Positions 53,812-62,524 are shown, counted from the first letter of the stretch. The stretch is 64,000 nucleotides of DNA from Dielma fastidiosa (GCF_000313565.1 NZ_HE578923.1:85400-149399), one strand, 5' to 3'. The notes: generated from the letters alone by a model not told the origin. Numbers and translations are program-made.

Positions 53812-54337
53812 CTTAAGCAAGGAGCATGAACAGGTAATTGAAAGCCTGCTTGCAAAACAAAATATCGCAATTGTCAAACTAAATGAAAGGCTTTTGAATC
53901 AGAAAATCGGCGCGGCTGCGCAACTGCCTGATTTTCCATATGAGGATCGGCCGCTGGCAGAATCAGATTTTGATGAGGAGCTGCTTTTGTTTGCTAATCT
54001 GAGTGATGCGGAGGTAGATCAGTTCGCCGATGAATTGAAAAAGCATTTCCGCTTCAGCGGTGTAATGGCAATGCTGACTGAACATAACCGCAACTGGTAT
54101 TTTATTGATTTCTTTGATGAAGTAATGAAAGATCATCGTCTCTTTAAAGCCATTGATGAATTGCGGGAAGAAATGAAAAACTGTGAATCTGCTGATCCAT
54201 CAAAGGTAGAGAATCTTAAAAAATTGAATGATACATTGATGGAAGCCTTTCTGTATTTAAAGGCTCAGGACTATGAAGAAAAAAGACTGCTTGCGCTTAG
54301 TTCAGAATTAAGAAGACTGCGGGGAGCTGCAATTTAA
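53786..54337 (+). CDS. DUF3783-like protein
   Basis: A 183-residue soluble protein. Residues 1-115 look like DUF3783: 'KIVCVYNLSKEHEQVIESLL', 'LLLFANLSDAEVDQFADELK' and 'AMLTEHNRNWYFIDFFDEV'. Then comes a charged coiled helix ('LREEMKNCE...LKKLNDTLMEAFLYL'). Overlaps the end of yqeC by 26 bp with AGGAG as ribosome site, so it belongs to the same transcript. Function unknown. Confidence 0.65.
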   Translation: MKKIVCVYNLSKEHEQVIESLLAKQNIAIVKLNERLLNQKIGAAAQLPDFPYEDRPLAESDFDEELLLFANLSDAEVDQFADELKKHFRFSGVMAMLTEHNRNWYFIDFFDEVMKDHRLFKAIDELREEMKNCESADPSKVENLKKLNDTLMEAFLYLKAQDYEEKRLLALSSELRRLRGAAI

Positions 54338-54399
54338 ACTCTCAGCGAAAGCAAAAAGTGTTATAATAAAAAAGTTGATAAGGAAAAGAGGTGGCCGGT

Positions 54400-54474
54400 A
54401 TGGATGCGTCAGTACCCGAGCGATTGCAAATTGAACCAGATGAAATAAGTACGAGCAAACCCAGCCGGTGTTAA
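54400..54474 (+). CDS. 24-residue leader ORF upstream of mgtE
   Basis: ATG with AGAGGTGG about 5 bp upstream encodes 24 residues beginning MDASVPERLQIEPDEIS and ending PSRC, rich in acid residues and Pro (P6, E7, E12, P13, D14, E15, P21). It lies between an extended -10 promoter (TGTTATAAT at 54359-54367) and mgtE and stops 35 bp before the mgtE GTG. In E. coli an acidic/Pro-rich peptide (MgtL) upstream of mgtA destabilises ribosomes at low Mg2+; the same logic is possible here but inferred only from position and composition. Confidence 0.45.
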   Translation: MDASVPERLQIEPDEISTSKPSRC

Positions 54475-54509
54475 ATCACGGTCTGGACACTCAGATAGGA
54501 GAGGGAAAC

Positions 54510-55856
54510 GTGACACCTGAAGAAAGTAAAAATCTGCTTCGCGAATTGTTGCTGAAGGGGAGCAGCGAAGAATTAAATCATGAATTGGAGCATATCCATC
54601 CGGCTGATATTCTTGAAATTCTGCATGAGGATGATGACGCTAATTTTGAAACCATCTTAAAGCGGCTGCCGGAATCCTTTGTGGCTGACTTGATTGATGA
54701 GGAAGATGAAGAAGAAAAGTATGAAATTTTAAAAGTATTATCTGATTATCAGCAAAGTGAAGTTTTAAAAGAAATGTCTTCCGATGAATTAACCGATTTA
54801 GTCGGTTCCTTGGAAGATGAAGAATTAGACGATGTTTTAAATAAGATGAGCGATGAGGACAGGGAAGATGTCAAACAGCTGCTCGCTTATGATCCAGATA
54901 CCGCCGGTGGTATTATGGCTACTGAATTTATTGCTATCTGGGAGAATAAGACAGTAAAGAAAACCTTGGAATATCTGCAGTCTATTAAAGAGGAGATGGA
55001 ATCCTCCTATTACTTATTTGTTACTGACCGGAATTTTATTCTGAAGGGCGTTATCTCCTTAAGAGAGCTTGTATCAACACCCTTTGATACGTTAATTTCA
55101 GAAATTACGAATCCCCATGTCATATCGATTGATGTGAATATGGATCAGGAAGAAGTAGCCCATAAATTTGAAAAATACGGTTTTGTGACGATGCCGGTTG
55201 TTGATGAAACAAATAAAATGCTGGGTATCGTTACCGTTGATGATATCGTTCAGATCATTCAGGATGAGAATACCGAAGATATTCACCAATTAGGTGGTGT
55301 CTCCGGTGAAGAGCGTGTCGATGGCACGCTGGCGGAGTCAATTCGTTCCCGTCTGCCATGGCTGATGGTAAACCTTCTGACCGCCATTTTAGCGGCCTCT
55401 GTGGTCGGCGCTTTTGAAGGCACGATCTCTCAGGTTGTCGCCTTAGCGACGATCATGCCGATTGTAACGGGAATGGGCGGCAATGCCGGAACCCAGTCTT
55501 TGACCATTATCGTGCGTGGTATCGCGTTGGGTGAGCTGACCGGTGATAATGCCCGGCGCATCTTATTTAAAGAGCTGGGTGTCGGTCTTATAACCGGTGT
55601 TGTGATTGGTTTACTGATGTGTATTATTGGTTTGATTTTTCAGGGGAAAATGATTTTTGGCTTGGTTTGCGGTGTCGCGATGTTTTTAAACATGGTTGCT
55701 GCTACGATGGCTGGATACTTTGTTCCGCTTTTATTAAAGAAGATGCATGTTGATCCGGCATTAGCTTCCGCGGTCTTTGTGACAACGGTAACGGATGTTC
55801 TCGGCTTCTTCTTCTTTCTGGGACTGGCAACCATGTTTCTGCCATATTTATTATAG
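54510..55856 (+). CDS. mgtE: MgtE magnesium transporter
   Basis: A 448-residue protein. It has an N-domain of acidic helices (to about residue 130), two CBS domains ('MATEFIAIWENKTVKKTLEY', 'FVTMPVVDETNKMLGIVTVD') and five membrane helices with 'SRLPWLMVNLLTAILAASVV' and 'VTGMGGNAGTQSLTIIVRG' (ion-pore segment). It is a Mg2+ channel gated by cytosolic Mg2+ through the N and CBS domains. Start: GTG 54510 with AGGAGAGGG upstream; the frame opens from a GTG at 54468 within the leader ORF. Confidence 0.9.
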   Translation: MTPEESKNLLRELLLKGSSEELNHELEHIHPADILEILHEDDDANFETILKRLPESFVADLIDEEDEEEKYEILKVLSDYQQSEVLKEMSSDELTDLVGSLEDEELDDVLNKMSDEDREDVKQLLAYDPDTAGGIMATEFIAIWENKTVKKTLEYLQSIKEEMESSYYLFVTDRNFILKGVISLRELVSTPFDTLISEITNPHVISIDVNMDQEEVAHKFEKYGFVTMPVVDETNKMLGIVTVDDIVQIIQDENTEDIHQLGGVSGEERVDGTLAESIRSRLPWLMVNLLTAILAASVVGAFEGTISQVVALATIMPIVTGMGGNAGTQSLTIIVRGIALGELTGDNARRILFKELGVGLITGVVIGLLMCIIGLIFQGKMIFGLVCGVAMFLNMVAATMAGYFVPLLLKKMHVDPALASAVFVTTVTDVLGFFFFLGLATMFLPYLL

Positions 55857-55867
55857 GAGGTGAAAGA

Positions 55868-56005
55868 ATGGAAAAGAAAAGTGCTAAGGAATTGCTTGAA
55901 CAGATACGTCAGGCAAAAAAGAAAAATACTCATAAGAATTTTGATAAAATTGTTGGCAAGCCTAAAAACACTGCTGAATGCCGGCGGGTGAATTTTAATA
56001 AATAA
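55868..56005 (+). CDS. Small basic protein downstream of mgtE
   Basis: A 45-residue frame with AGGAGG just upstream, starting 12 bp after the mgtE stop. It begins MEKKSAKELLEQIRQAKKKN and continues with Lys/Arg/Asn-rich sequence ('KIVGKPKNTAECRRVNFNK'). No membrane segment. I do not recognise a family. Its strong ribosome site and position suggest a real gene translated with mgtE. Confidence 0.55.
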   Translation: MEKKSAKELLEQIRQAKKKNTHKNFDKIVGKPKNTAECRRVNFNK

Positions 56006-56033
56006 ATTAAAGTAAATAGGGGAGCTGATGCAC

Positions 56034-57152
56034 ATGGTACAATTTATTTTGCAAATGCTGGTGGTTATAGAGATGATCTGCATCAATATGATTACAACCG
56101 GAAAGTGCTGCACACGTAAGAAGACAAGACCTATTGTCATAGCTGTCTTTGTATTATGGAGCTTTTTGGTAATATCTTCAGCGATTTTTATTATCAAGGC
56201 ATTAGGTATCTATGGCAATGGGAATGGTTTGTTTGTGCTTTTTGGTTTCTTATACCTGATTCCCGCTGGCTGGGTATTTGAAGAATCCATTGATTATATC
56301 CTTATTGTAATTTGTACCTCATGGATTTATACGATGTTTTGTTTTTCTATCAGTGTTAATTTTGCGAAGATGTTTGATGAAGCCTATTTTGAAATCATAG
56401 CCCTTACTTTGCAGTCAATAATTTATCTTTTTACGGTCAGACGCTTTTGGCGGCTGGTTCAGGATAAATTTCTTTATATCCTGCATCATACCTCGGCGGA
56501 GACATACCGCTCTTTACGATCATTAAGCATCAGTTGGTTTTTAACCGCGGTCATGGTTAATTTCTCCTTAGTTATGCAAGCTGGCGGCGTATTTAACTTT
56601 CTGATTATGATAATTCTGTTAGTTAACAGTTACCGTACCTATATTCTGCTTTATGATACCGTTCGTAATTATGAAACAGTGGGCTCTCTGCAGAAACTGG
56701 CGATGCGGGACGCGTTGACTGAGCTTGGCAACCGAAACAGTCTTTTAATTGAACTAGACAGGCGTCTGCATGAGGATACGGCTTTCTTCCTGCTTTTCAT
56801 GGATCTTGACCGCTTTAAAGAGATTAATGATACCTATGGCCATCTTCAGGGTGATCAGTATCTGAAGCTATTCAGTGAAGAGCTATCAAGATTGTTTAGC
56901 GGTTCAGAGAATATATACCGCATCTCTGGGGATGAGTTTATCTATCTTGGACAATTAAGTGATAAGACTGAAATTCTGGAACGTTTAGCTGTTTATGAAT
57001 GGCCGCTATTTAAAAAGCGAAAGCTGAAATTTCTTGGCGTTTCCTATGGCTGTGCCGATTATCCGCAGGATGCCTTCCGATATGAAGAGCTATTGAATAA
57101 GGCCGATGCCCAAATGTATGCGATGAAAGAAAGCCGGCAAATTGAACGCTGA
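56034..57152 (+). CDS. Membrane diguanylate cyclase (GGDEF)
   Basis: A 372-residue protein with about six membrane helices (to residue 205) and a C-terminal GGDEF domain: 'KLAMRDALTELGNRNSLL', 'LLFMDLDRFKEINDTYGHLQ' (metal and substrate Asp), and signature 'YRISGDEFIYLG' (SGDEF, an accepted active variant). It makes c-di-GMP and so opposes the GGDEF-EAL protein at 16.9-18.4 kb. ATG 56034 fits GGGGAG better than 56028. Confidence 0.88.
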   Translation: MVQFILQMLVVIEMICINMITTGKCCTRKKTRPIVIAVFVLWSFLVISSAIFIIKALGIYGNGNGLFVLFGFLYLIPAGWVFEESIDYILIVICTSWIYTMFCFSISVNFAKMFDEAYFEIIALTLQSIIYLFTVRRFWRLVQDKFLYILHHTSAETYRSLRSLSISWFLTAVMVNFSLVMQAGGVFNFLIMIILLVNSYRTYILLYDTVRNYETVGSLQKLAMRDALTELGNRNSLLIELDRRLHEDTAFFLLFMDLDRFKEINDTYGHLQGDQYLKLFSEELSRLFSGSENIYRISGDEFIYLGQLSDKTEILERLAVYEWPLFKKRKLKFLGVSYGCADYPQDAFRYEELLNKADAQMYAMKESRQIER

Positions 57153-57186
57153 ATAAGTTAAATATTTATAATCAATAACACAAAAT

Positions 57187-57210
57187 AAAAAGCGCTTTTC
57201 GGCGCTTTTA
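57187..57210. terminator. Bidirectional terminator between GGDEF and CNNM genes
   Basis: AAAAGCGC-TTTTCG-GCGCTTTT with A/T tracts on both sides (AGTCTTTTT on plus, TATTTT on minus). Confidence 0.75.
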
Positions 57211-58482
57211 GTCTTTTTCATTCTTTTCACTTTCATCCAATGATTCCTGCTCATTGATTTGAACCCACTTAATCTTGCGGTCATCAGCTTCAAGAATTTT
57301 AATATGCATTGTTTTAAAATCAAATTCTTCACCCACCGACGGCATCTTTTCAAAAAACTCAATAATCCATCCGCTCAGCGTATTGGAAGTATAAATATCT
57401 TCTTCATAAAGATGAAATAAGTCAAAGATATCATCTATATTAGCTGTTCCGGCAATCTTATAAGTCTTTTCATCAAGCTGAATGATCTCATCGACGACTT
57501 CATCATGTTCATCCCAGATTTCACCAACCAGCTCTTCAATAATATCCTCTAAGGTAATAATTCCAGCTGTACCGCCAAATTCATCACAGACAACCGCCAG
57601 ATGCACCTTGCTTTTTTGAAGCTGCTTTAAGGCATCAGAAATCGGTGTTGTAAGCGGCAAGTATAATGGTGTCTGAATGATTGAGGTCAGAGCTTCATGT
57701 TCTTTATCTAATTCATAGAAATCACGCTGATGGATAAAACCGATAATATTATCGATCGTATCTTTATAAACCGGCAGTCTTGAAAAATGATTTTCTTCAA
57801 ATTTTTCTGTGATTTCATCTAATGTATCATCAATATCAACCGCGATAACATCTACTCTTGGTGTATAAATATCTTCAATGTCAACATCGCTGAATTCAAT
57901 CGCGGAACGAATCAATTCACTTTCTTCTTTTTCAATGTTGCCGTCTTTTTCAACTTCTTCAATCATCGTAATTAATTCTTCACCGGTCATACCCTGCTTG
58001 TCACTTGATTTAAACAGCAGCATAACAAGCTTCTGCCATAAATTGAAAATAAAGGTAAACGGTGTAAGAATCACAAAGATAAATTTAAGCAGCGGATAAG
58101 CAAACATTGCGAACTCATCGGCATATTCTTTAGCGATGGTTTTTGGTGTAATCTCACCAAATAATAAAATTACAATAGTCATTACAGCTGTTGAAATGGA
58201 TGGCCCATTATTTAAAAATAAAGCTGTAAATAATACGGTTGCTACAGTAGTAGCAAGAATGTTGACAAAGTTGTTGCCAACGAGAATAGTCGATATCAGT
58301 TTATCATAAGTCTCACAGAATTCAAGAACGGATTCTGCTCGTTTATTTCCGCGGTTAGCCATCTGACGCAGACGAATCTTGTTGCAGGTTGAATAGGCTG
58401 TCTCAGTTGCTGAGAAGAAACCTGAAAACAAAACGCAGAGAATTAAAACAATGAGTAAACTCGATAAGGGTACATCTTCCAT
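57208..58482 (-). CDS. CNNM/CorC-type hemolysin family protein
   Basis: A 424-residue protein. The N-terminal DUF21 (CNNM) membrane domain ('SGFFSATETAYSTCNKIRLR', 'TILVGNNFVNILATTVATV', 'EITPKTIAKEYADE') is followed by a CBS pair ('YTPRVDVIAVDIDDTLDEI', 'IIGFIHQRDFYEL', 'KVHLAVVCDEFGGTAGIITLEDIIEELVG' region) and a CorC_HlyC domain. Homologues export Mg2+ or Co2+. It stands within 1.4 kb of mgtE; import and export of Mg2+ may be balanced. Confidence 0.9.
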   Translation of the reverse strand: MEDVPLSSLLIVLILCVLFSGFFSATETAYSTCNKIRLRQMANRGNKRAESVLEFCETYDKLISTILVGNNFVNILATTVATVLFTALFLNNGPSISTAVMTIVILLFGEITPKTIAKEYADEFAMFAYPLLKFIFVILTPFTFIFNLWQKLVMLLFKSSDKQGMTGEELITMIEEVEKDGNIEKEESELIRSAIEFSDVDIEDIYTPRVDVIAVDIDDTLDEITEKFEENHFSRLPVYKDTIDNIIGFIHQRDFYELDKEHEALTSIIQTPLYLPLTTPISDALKQLQKSKVHLAVVCDEFGGTAGIITLEDIIEELVGEIWDEHDEVVDEIIQLDEKTYKIAGTANIDDIFDLFHLYEEDIYTSNTLSGWIIEFFEKMPSVGEEFDFKTMHIKILEADDRKIKWVQINEQESLDESEKNEKD

Positions 58483-58641
58483 GATGAATAATCATCCTCC
58501 TATATTAAATGTAAAACTGAAATAAACAAAAATTCATGCTCCGCATGATTTCTTTAAAGGATTCTTTTTTCGTATCGCTCGTGTATGTCCAAGGGCTGTA
58601 TCCTTTCAGTTTTTCAATCATATTTTATGATTTATGGGTAA
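58483..58641 (-). promoter_or_regulatory. Long structured leader of the CNNM gene
   Basis: About 150 nt of untranslated leader follow the promoter at 58642-58670. It contains the 7-bp pair AAAGGAT/ATCCTTT closing a loop of about 39 nt, a CATGC-GGA-GCATG hairpin, and a 38-codon frame (58505-58621) that lacks a ribosome site. No known riboswitch consensus was recognised. The ribosome site AGGAGG precedes the CNNM start. Confidence 0.35.
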
Positions 58642-58670
58642 AATATAGCATTTATGCGTATAATTGTCAA
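58642..58670 (-). promoter_or_regulatory. Promoter of the CNNM gene
   Basis: On the minus strand TTGACA, 17-bp spacer, TATATT. Confidence 0.8.
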
Positions 58671-58727
58671 TATTAGAACTTGTACAAGCATGATTGGTTG
58701 TGCTATATTATTAGCAATGAGACAATG

Positions 58728-58756
58728 AAGTCCATCGGAATTTGATGGGCTTTTGT
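58728..58756 (+). terminator. Terminator-like hairpin in the leader of the aminotransferase gene
   Basis: AAGTCCATC and GATGGGCTT pair (two G-U) around a 7-nt loop, followed by TTGTTGTATTTT. It sits between a promoter-like TTGTAC/TATATT (58680-58709) and the ribosome site GGAGG, so it could attenuate transcription. Confidence 0.45.
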
Positions 58757-58776
58757 TGTATTTTGGAGGCAGAACT

Positions 58777-59949
58777 ATGGAGAAATATCATTTCGCGAAG
58801 CGATTTCAAGAAAATTGTGAAGGCAGTGTAATTGCTGAAGCGATTAAGGGTGCAGATCATATGGCAGATCTGATTAACTTCAGTATCGGTGATCCGGATT
58901 TTAATACCGATCAGGAAATCATTGAACAAACTTTTCAGGATGTGAAAGCAGGTGCGACTCATTATACAGATTCACAGGGACTTTTACAGCTTAGAGAATT
59001 ATTGGGTGAGTTTTATGCGGAAGCCTATAATTTAAAGGTGACACCTGAGGAAATTATGATTACCACCAGCGGCTGTCATGCGATGGTGTTGGCTTTAATG
59101 GCTATTTTAGATCCTGGTGATGAGGTGCTGTTGTTAGAACCGTATTTTTCATTATATAAGGAACAGGTGGAGCTGGCTGGCGGCCGTGTTGTAAGCTGTC
59201 CAAGTGATCCAGACAAGGGCTTCAGATTGGATATTCAGCAGCTTGCCGCCTGTGTCAGTGAAAAAACAAAGGCTTTAATATTGAATACACCGTGCAATCC
59301 TAGCGGTGTGTGCCTTTCTAATGATGAAATGCAGCAGCTGGCTGATTTTGCTATTCAGCACGATCTGATTGTGATTGCCGATGATATCTATACGCTTTAT
59401 TCATATGAAACGGCCTTTACACCAATCATGAGTTATCAAGGAATGCGGGAGCGTACTATTACGGTATCTTCTTTTTCCAAGGATTATTGCATGACTGGCT
59501 GGCGTATTGGCTATATCGCGGCGGATCAATCATTGATTCAGATTGTCAGAAAGATCAATGATGCCATTGTATATTCAGCACCGGCACCATCACAATGGGC
59601 TGCGATTCATGCCTTACAGCTGCGGGATAAGATCCAGCCCTTGCTTAAAGCTGAATTTGAAAAGCGCTGCCGCTATGCATATGAGCGGATCAATGCCTGT
59701 TCATATTTATCTGCGATAAAACCGCAGGGAAGTATTTATCTATTTGTAGATGTGCGCCAAACTGGCTGCACCAGCAAGCAATTCTGTGAGCGGCTTTTAA
59801 AGAAAGCACATATTCTTGTTCTGCCTGGAGATGACAGCGGTAAGAGCGGAGAAGGCTTTGTACGCTTTGCGATGACCTTAGGAATCGATAAGATGAAAAC
59901 TGCATTTGATCGAATTGATCAGCTTACAGTGACTGATTTTATGTTATAA
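58777..59949 (+). CDS. PLP-dependent class I/II aminotransferase
   Basis: A 390-residue fold-type I aminotransferase: 'INFSIGDPDFNTD', 'GATHYTDSQGLLQLRE', 'LILNTPCNPSGVC' (N-P-x-G), 'VIADDIYTLY' (PLP-binding Asp), PLP Lys in 'SSFSKDYCMTGWRIGY', and Arg in 'EGFVRFAMT'. It is an aspartate/aromatic-aminotransferase-like enzyme; substrate not readable. The start at 58777 follows GGAGG. It is in line with the HAD and YbaK genes (27 bp and 1-bp overlap). Confidence 0.9.
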   Translation: MEKYHFAKRFQENCEGSVIAEAIKGADHMADLINFSIGDPDFNTDQEIIEQTFQDVKAGATHYTDSQGLLQLRELLGEFYAEAYNLKVTPEEIMITTSGCHAMVLALMAILDPGDEVLLLEPYFSLYKEQVELAGGRVVSCPSDPDKGFRLDIQQLAACVSEKTKALILNTPCNPSGVCLSNDEMQQLADFAIQHDLIVIADDIYTLYSYETAFTPIMSYQGMRERTITVSSFSKDYCMTGWRIGYIAADQSLIQIVRKINDAIVYSAPAPSQWAAIHALQLRDKIQPLLKAEFEKRCRYAYERINACSYLSAIKPQGSIYLFVDVRQTGCTSKQFCERLLKKAHILVLPGDDSGKSGEGFVRFAMTLGIDKMKTAFDRIDQLTVTDFML

Positions 59950-59976
59950 TCTTTTTAAAAAGAAATGAGGAACAGC

Positions 59977-60672
59977 ATGAAAACAGTATTATTTGATTTA
60001 GACGGCACATTGCTGCATATGGATATCGATGAATTTGTGAAAGCATATTTTAAGCTTTTAGGTAAGACCTTCGGACAGAAGGGCTATGATGTAGAGCGGG
60101 TCATGAAGGGCTTAGGCGCTGGCTTAGAAGCCATGATAAAAAATAATGGTTCAGCAACCAATGAGGAAGTATTCTGGCATGTGTTTACACAATATTCCAA
60201 TTATCAGCTCGCTGATGTCGAAGAAGACTTTTTGTCATTTTATACCCATGAATTTGAAAACTGCGCTTCTTTAGCTGCCAAGATTCCATTAGCTGACGCG
60301 ATGGTAAAGAAATGCAAAACCTTGGGTTATCAGGTCATTCTGGCAACCAATCCGTTATTTCCAAGGATTGCGACACAACAGCGGATTCGCTGGGCGGGCT
60401 GTGATCCAGAGGATTTTGAATGGATTACAACCTATGAGAACAGTTCTTTCAGCAAGCCCAATCCTGCTTATTTTAAAGAAATCATGGATCGTTTCCAGCT
60501 GCAGGCGGAAGACTGTATCATGATTGGCAATGACCTTGATGAAGACGGTGTCATTGAGACATTAGGCGTACCCTGTTATCTGACTACGGATTGTCTGATT
60601 AATAAGCATGGCAAAGAAATCAAGGTTAAGTGGCAGGGCAGCTTTGAAGAATTATATAATCAAATTAACTAA
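59977..60672 (+). CDS. HAD-superfamily hydrolase
   Basis: A 231-residue HAD-IA hydrolase with intact motifs: 'LFDLDGTLLHMD' (DxDGT), 'ILATNPLF', Lys in 'SFSKPNPAYF', and 'MIGNDLDEDGVIETLG'. It should be a small-molecule phosphatase. ATGAGGAAC lies before ATG 59977. Its stop overlaps the next start (TAATG). Confidence 0.9.
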   Translation: MKTVLFDLDGTLLHMDIDEFVKAYFKLLGKTFGQKGYDVERVMKGLGAGLEAMIKNNGSATNEEVFWHVFTQYSNYQLADVEEDFLSFYTHEFENCASLAAKIPLADAMVKKCKTLGYQVILATNPLFPRIATQQRIRWAGCDPEDFEWITTYENSSFSKPNPAYFKEIMDRFQLQAEDCIMIGNDLDEDGVIETLGVPCYLTTDCLINKHGKEIKVKWQGSFEELYNQIN

Positions 60673-61118
60673 TGAATATCGGTGAAATCCAGCAGATTCT
60701 TGATCTGCATAAGTGCTGTTATGAACTGATCGCCCAAGATAAACCGATTTTGTCAGCAGCCGATGCCAAGCAGTATTATCCAATTGAAAAGGCCGCACCA
60801 ATGTTGGTCTTGCAAAGTGAAAAGGGCTTGCTTGGCTGTATTGTGTCTTTTCAGCATGGTAAACTGAACTTTGATGAATTAAAGCGTCAATTTGGTTTTA
60901 TACAATTAAAACTAGCTGATCGAAAAGTGATTAAAGAAGAAACCGGTTATGATATTGGCACGATTCCGTTGGCAGGCTTAGGGCTTGATTGTATTTTTGA
61001 TAAAAAGCTTTTAAAGCATGATTTTGTCTTTGGCGGTACCGGCAATGAAAGGCTGACGCTTAAAATAAAACCCGCTGATTTGCTGCGGGTAAATATCATT
61101 TTAGGACAATTTGAATAA
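60672..61118 (+). CDS. YbaK/ProX-like aminoacyl-tRNA deacylase domain protein
   Basis: A 148-residue single-domain protein with YbaK-family features: 'CCYELIAQDKPILSAADA', 'AAPMLVLQSEKGLLGCIV', 'KEETGYDIGTIPLAGLGL' and 'FVFGGTGNERLTLKIKPADL'. Family members hydrolyse mischarged Cys- or Ala-tRNA(Pro). The usual catalytic Lys region is not clear, so activity is unsure. Last gene of the aminotransferase group. Confidence 0.78.
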   Translation: MNIGEIQQILDLHKCCYELIAQDKPILSAADAKQYYPIEKAAPMLVLQSEKGLLGCIVSFQHGKLNFDELKRQFGFIQLKLADRKVIKEETGYDIGTIPLAGLGLDCIFDKKLLKHDFVFGGTGNERLTLKIKPADLLRVNIILGQFE

Positions 61119-61120
61119 TT

Positions 61121-61153
61121 TAAAAAATAGGTGGTACCGATCGGTATCACCTA
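61121..61153 (-). terminator. Terminator of the third MATE gene
   Basis: On the minus strand TAGGTGATACC-GATC-GGTACCACCTA (one mismatch) followed by TTTTTTAA. The TAG stop codon is in the stem. Confidence 0.88.
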
Positions 61154-62524
61154 TGATGCTATTAGGGAGGTTAAATCATTGGCCCATAAGCCGCTGTTAA
61201 AGCGTTTCATGCCAATGACCAGACGTACCAGCTGTTCTAATTGAACAACGAGGAATACTAAGGCGATATCCTGCATCTTAAAGAGATGAACACAGATAAA
61301 CGCTAAAGGAATGCCGATTACCCACATGATGCCGCTGTCAAGAACGGAAATAATCTTTGAATCACCGCCGGAGCGCAGCACTGAGAAAATCATGAAATTA
61401 AAAAGCCGCATTGATATTTTAACCGCGAATACCATTACCAAGGCTTCGGCATATCCAATAACCACCGGGTCCTGAAGCTGGAAAATCGAAACCATCGGAC
61501 CGGCGAAGACAATCATCGCGGTTACGAGCACTACAGCCAGTATCGCTGACAGACCACAATAATAATCACCCTCACGGCGCGCTTCTTCAATCTTGCCCTG
61601 ACCGAGAATACCGCCCAATAAAACTGAGATCGCATTGCCATAGCCATAGACTACAAATAGAAAAACATTGCTGATTTGGTTGCCGACATAATAGGCATCC
61701 ATGGCTTGTGTGCCTAATACACCAAAGGCCTTGACAAATAAAGTGGAACCAAAACCAAATAAAGTTTCATTAAAAATAAGCGGCGCAATTTTGCGTAAAA
61801 TAGGCATTACAAAGTTTCGGTCAAAGCTAAACATTTCAGTGAATGAACCAAGGAAGGGCTGTTTAGTAATAAAGCCGTGAATCGTATAAACAGCTACCGC
61901 AAAGCATTGTGCCAGAACTGTACCTAAAGCCGCGCCTTGGACACCCATTTCCGGGAACGGCCCGACACCGAAAATTAAGGCATAGTTTAATCCGGCATTG
62001 ACAAGCATAGATACAATACTGACCTTTAATGGAATTGATGCTTTTTGGATACTGCGGTAAATATAGCTGAATGCAAAACTGATGCAGCTGGGTACAAATG
62101 AAAACATGGCGATATTCAGATATAGAAGTCCATTCTGAATAATTTGCGGATCATCCATGTAGAATCTTAAGATAAATTCACCAAAGAACATGGAAACCAC
62201 CAGCCAGAATAATGCATTGATCATACCAAGTACAATGGAGAAACCAAAAACACGTTTTAAATTCCGATAGTCTTTGGCTCCATAGAATTGTGATGAAAAC
62301 ATACCGGTACCGCCAATTGAACCATAAGCAATCATACTGCATAAAGTATCAATCTGTGCGGCAGTCCCTACGGCGGTAACCATGCCAATCCAGGATACCA
62401 TCAAGGTATCGACGATTCCCATGGCTGATGAAAGCAATTGCTGCAGAGCCAGCGGAATAGCGACTCTCGCGGTTCGCTGATAAAAATCTTTGGGACCAAA
62501 ATAACGCTGTATCAAGCTTTGCAT
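61151..62524 (-). CDS. MATE-family efflux transporter (third of three)
   Basis: A 457-residue, 12-helix MATE protein: 'RVAIPLALQQLLSSAMGIVD', 'GTGMFSSQFYGAKDYRNLKR', 'SYIYRSIQKASIPLKVSI' and 'ISVLLGGILGQGKIEEARRE'. More similar in style to the first MATE (15.2 kb; 'RYFGPKDFYQ' against 'KYFGDRHFYKEV') than to the MepA-like second. AAGAAGG precedes the ATG. Monocistronic. Confidence 0.9.
   Translation of the reverse strand: MQSLIQRYFGPKDFYQRTARVAIPLALQQLLSSAMGIVDTLMVSWIGMVTAVGTAAQIDTLCSMIAYGSIGGTGMFSSQFYGAKDYRNLKRVFGFSIVLGMINALFWLVVSMFFGEFILRFYMDDPQIIQNGLLYLNIAMFSFVPSCISFAFSYIYRSIQKASIPLKVSIVSMLVNAGLNYALIFGVGPFPEMGVQGAALGTVLAQCFAVAVYTIHGFITKQPFLGSFTEMFSFDRNFVMPILRKIAPLIFNETLFGFGSTLFVKAFGVLGTQAMDAYYVGNQISNVFLFVVYGYGNAISVLLGGILGQGKIEEARREGDYYCGLSAILAVVLVTAMIVFAGPMVSIFQLQDPVVIGYAEALVMVFAVKISMRLFNFMIFSVLRSGGDSKIISVLDSGIMWVIGIPLAFICVHLFKMQDIALVFLVVQLEQLVRLVIGMKRFNSGLWANDLTSLIAS

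Noticed and set aside
54414..54425. 8-mer CGAGCGAT shared by the mgtE leader and the CNNM leader (about 58580)
   Set aside because: One shared 8-mer in two leaders of this length can easily arise by chance, it is on opposite strands' transcripts in different contexts, and neighbouring bases do not align.
54380..54510. M-box Mg2+ riboswitch before mgtE
   Set aside because: None of the M-box consensus segments I know could be found; the leader ORF is the clearer feature.
58505..58621. 38-codon frame in the CNNM leader as a real gene
   Set aside because: No ribosome site and it begins within about 15 nt of the predicted transcription start; kept as part of the leader description only.
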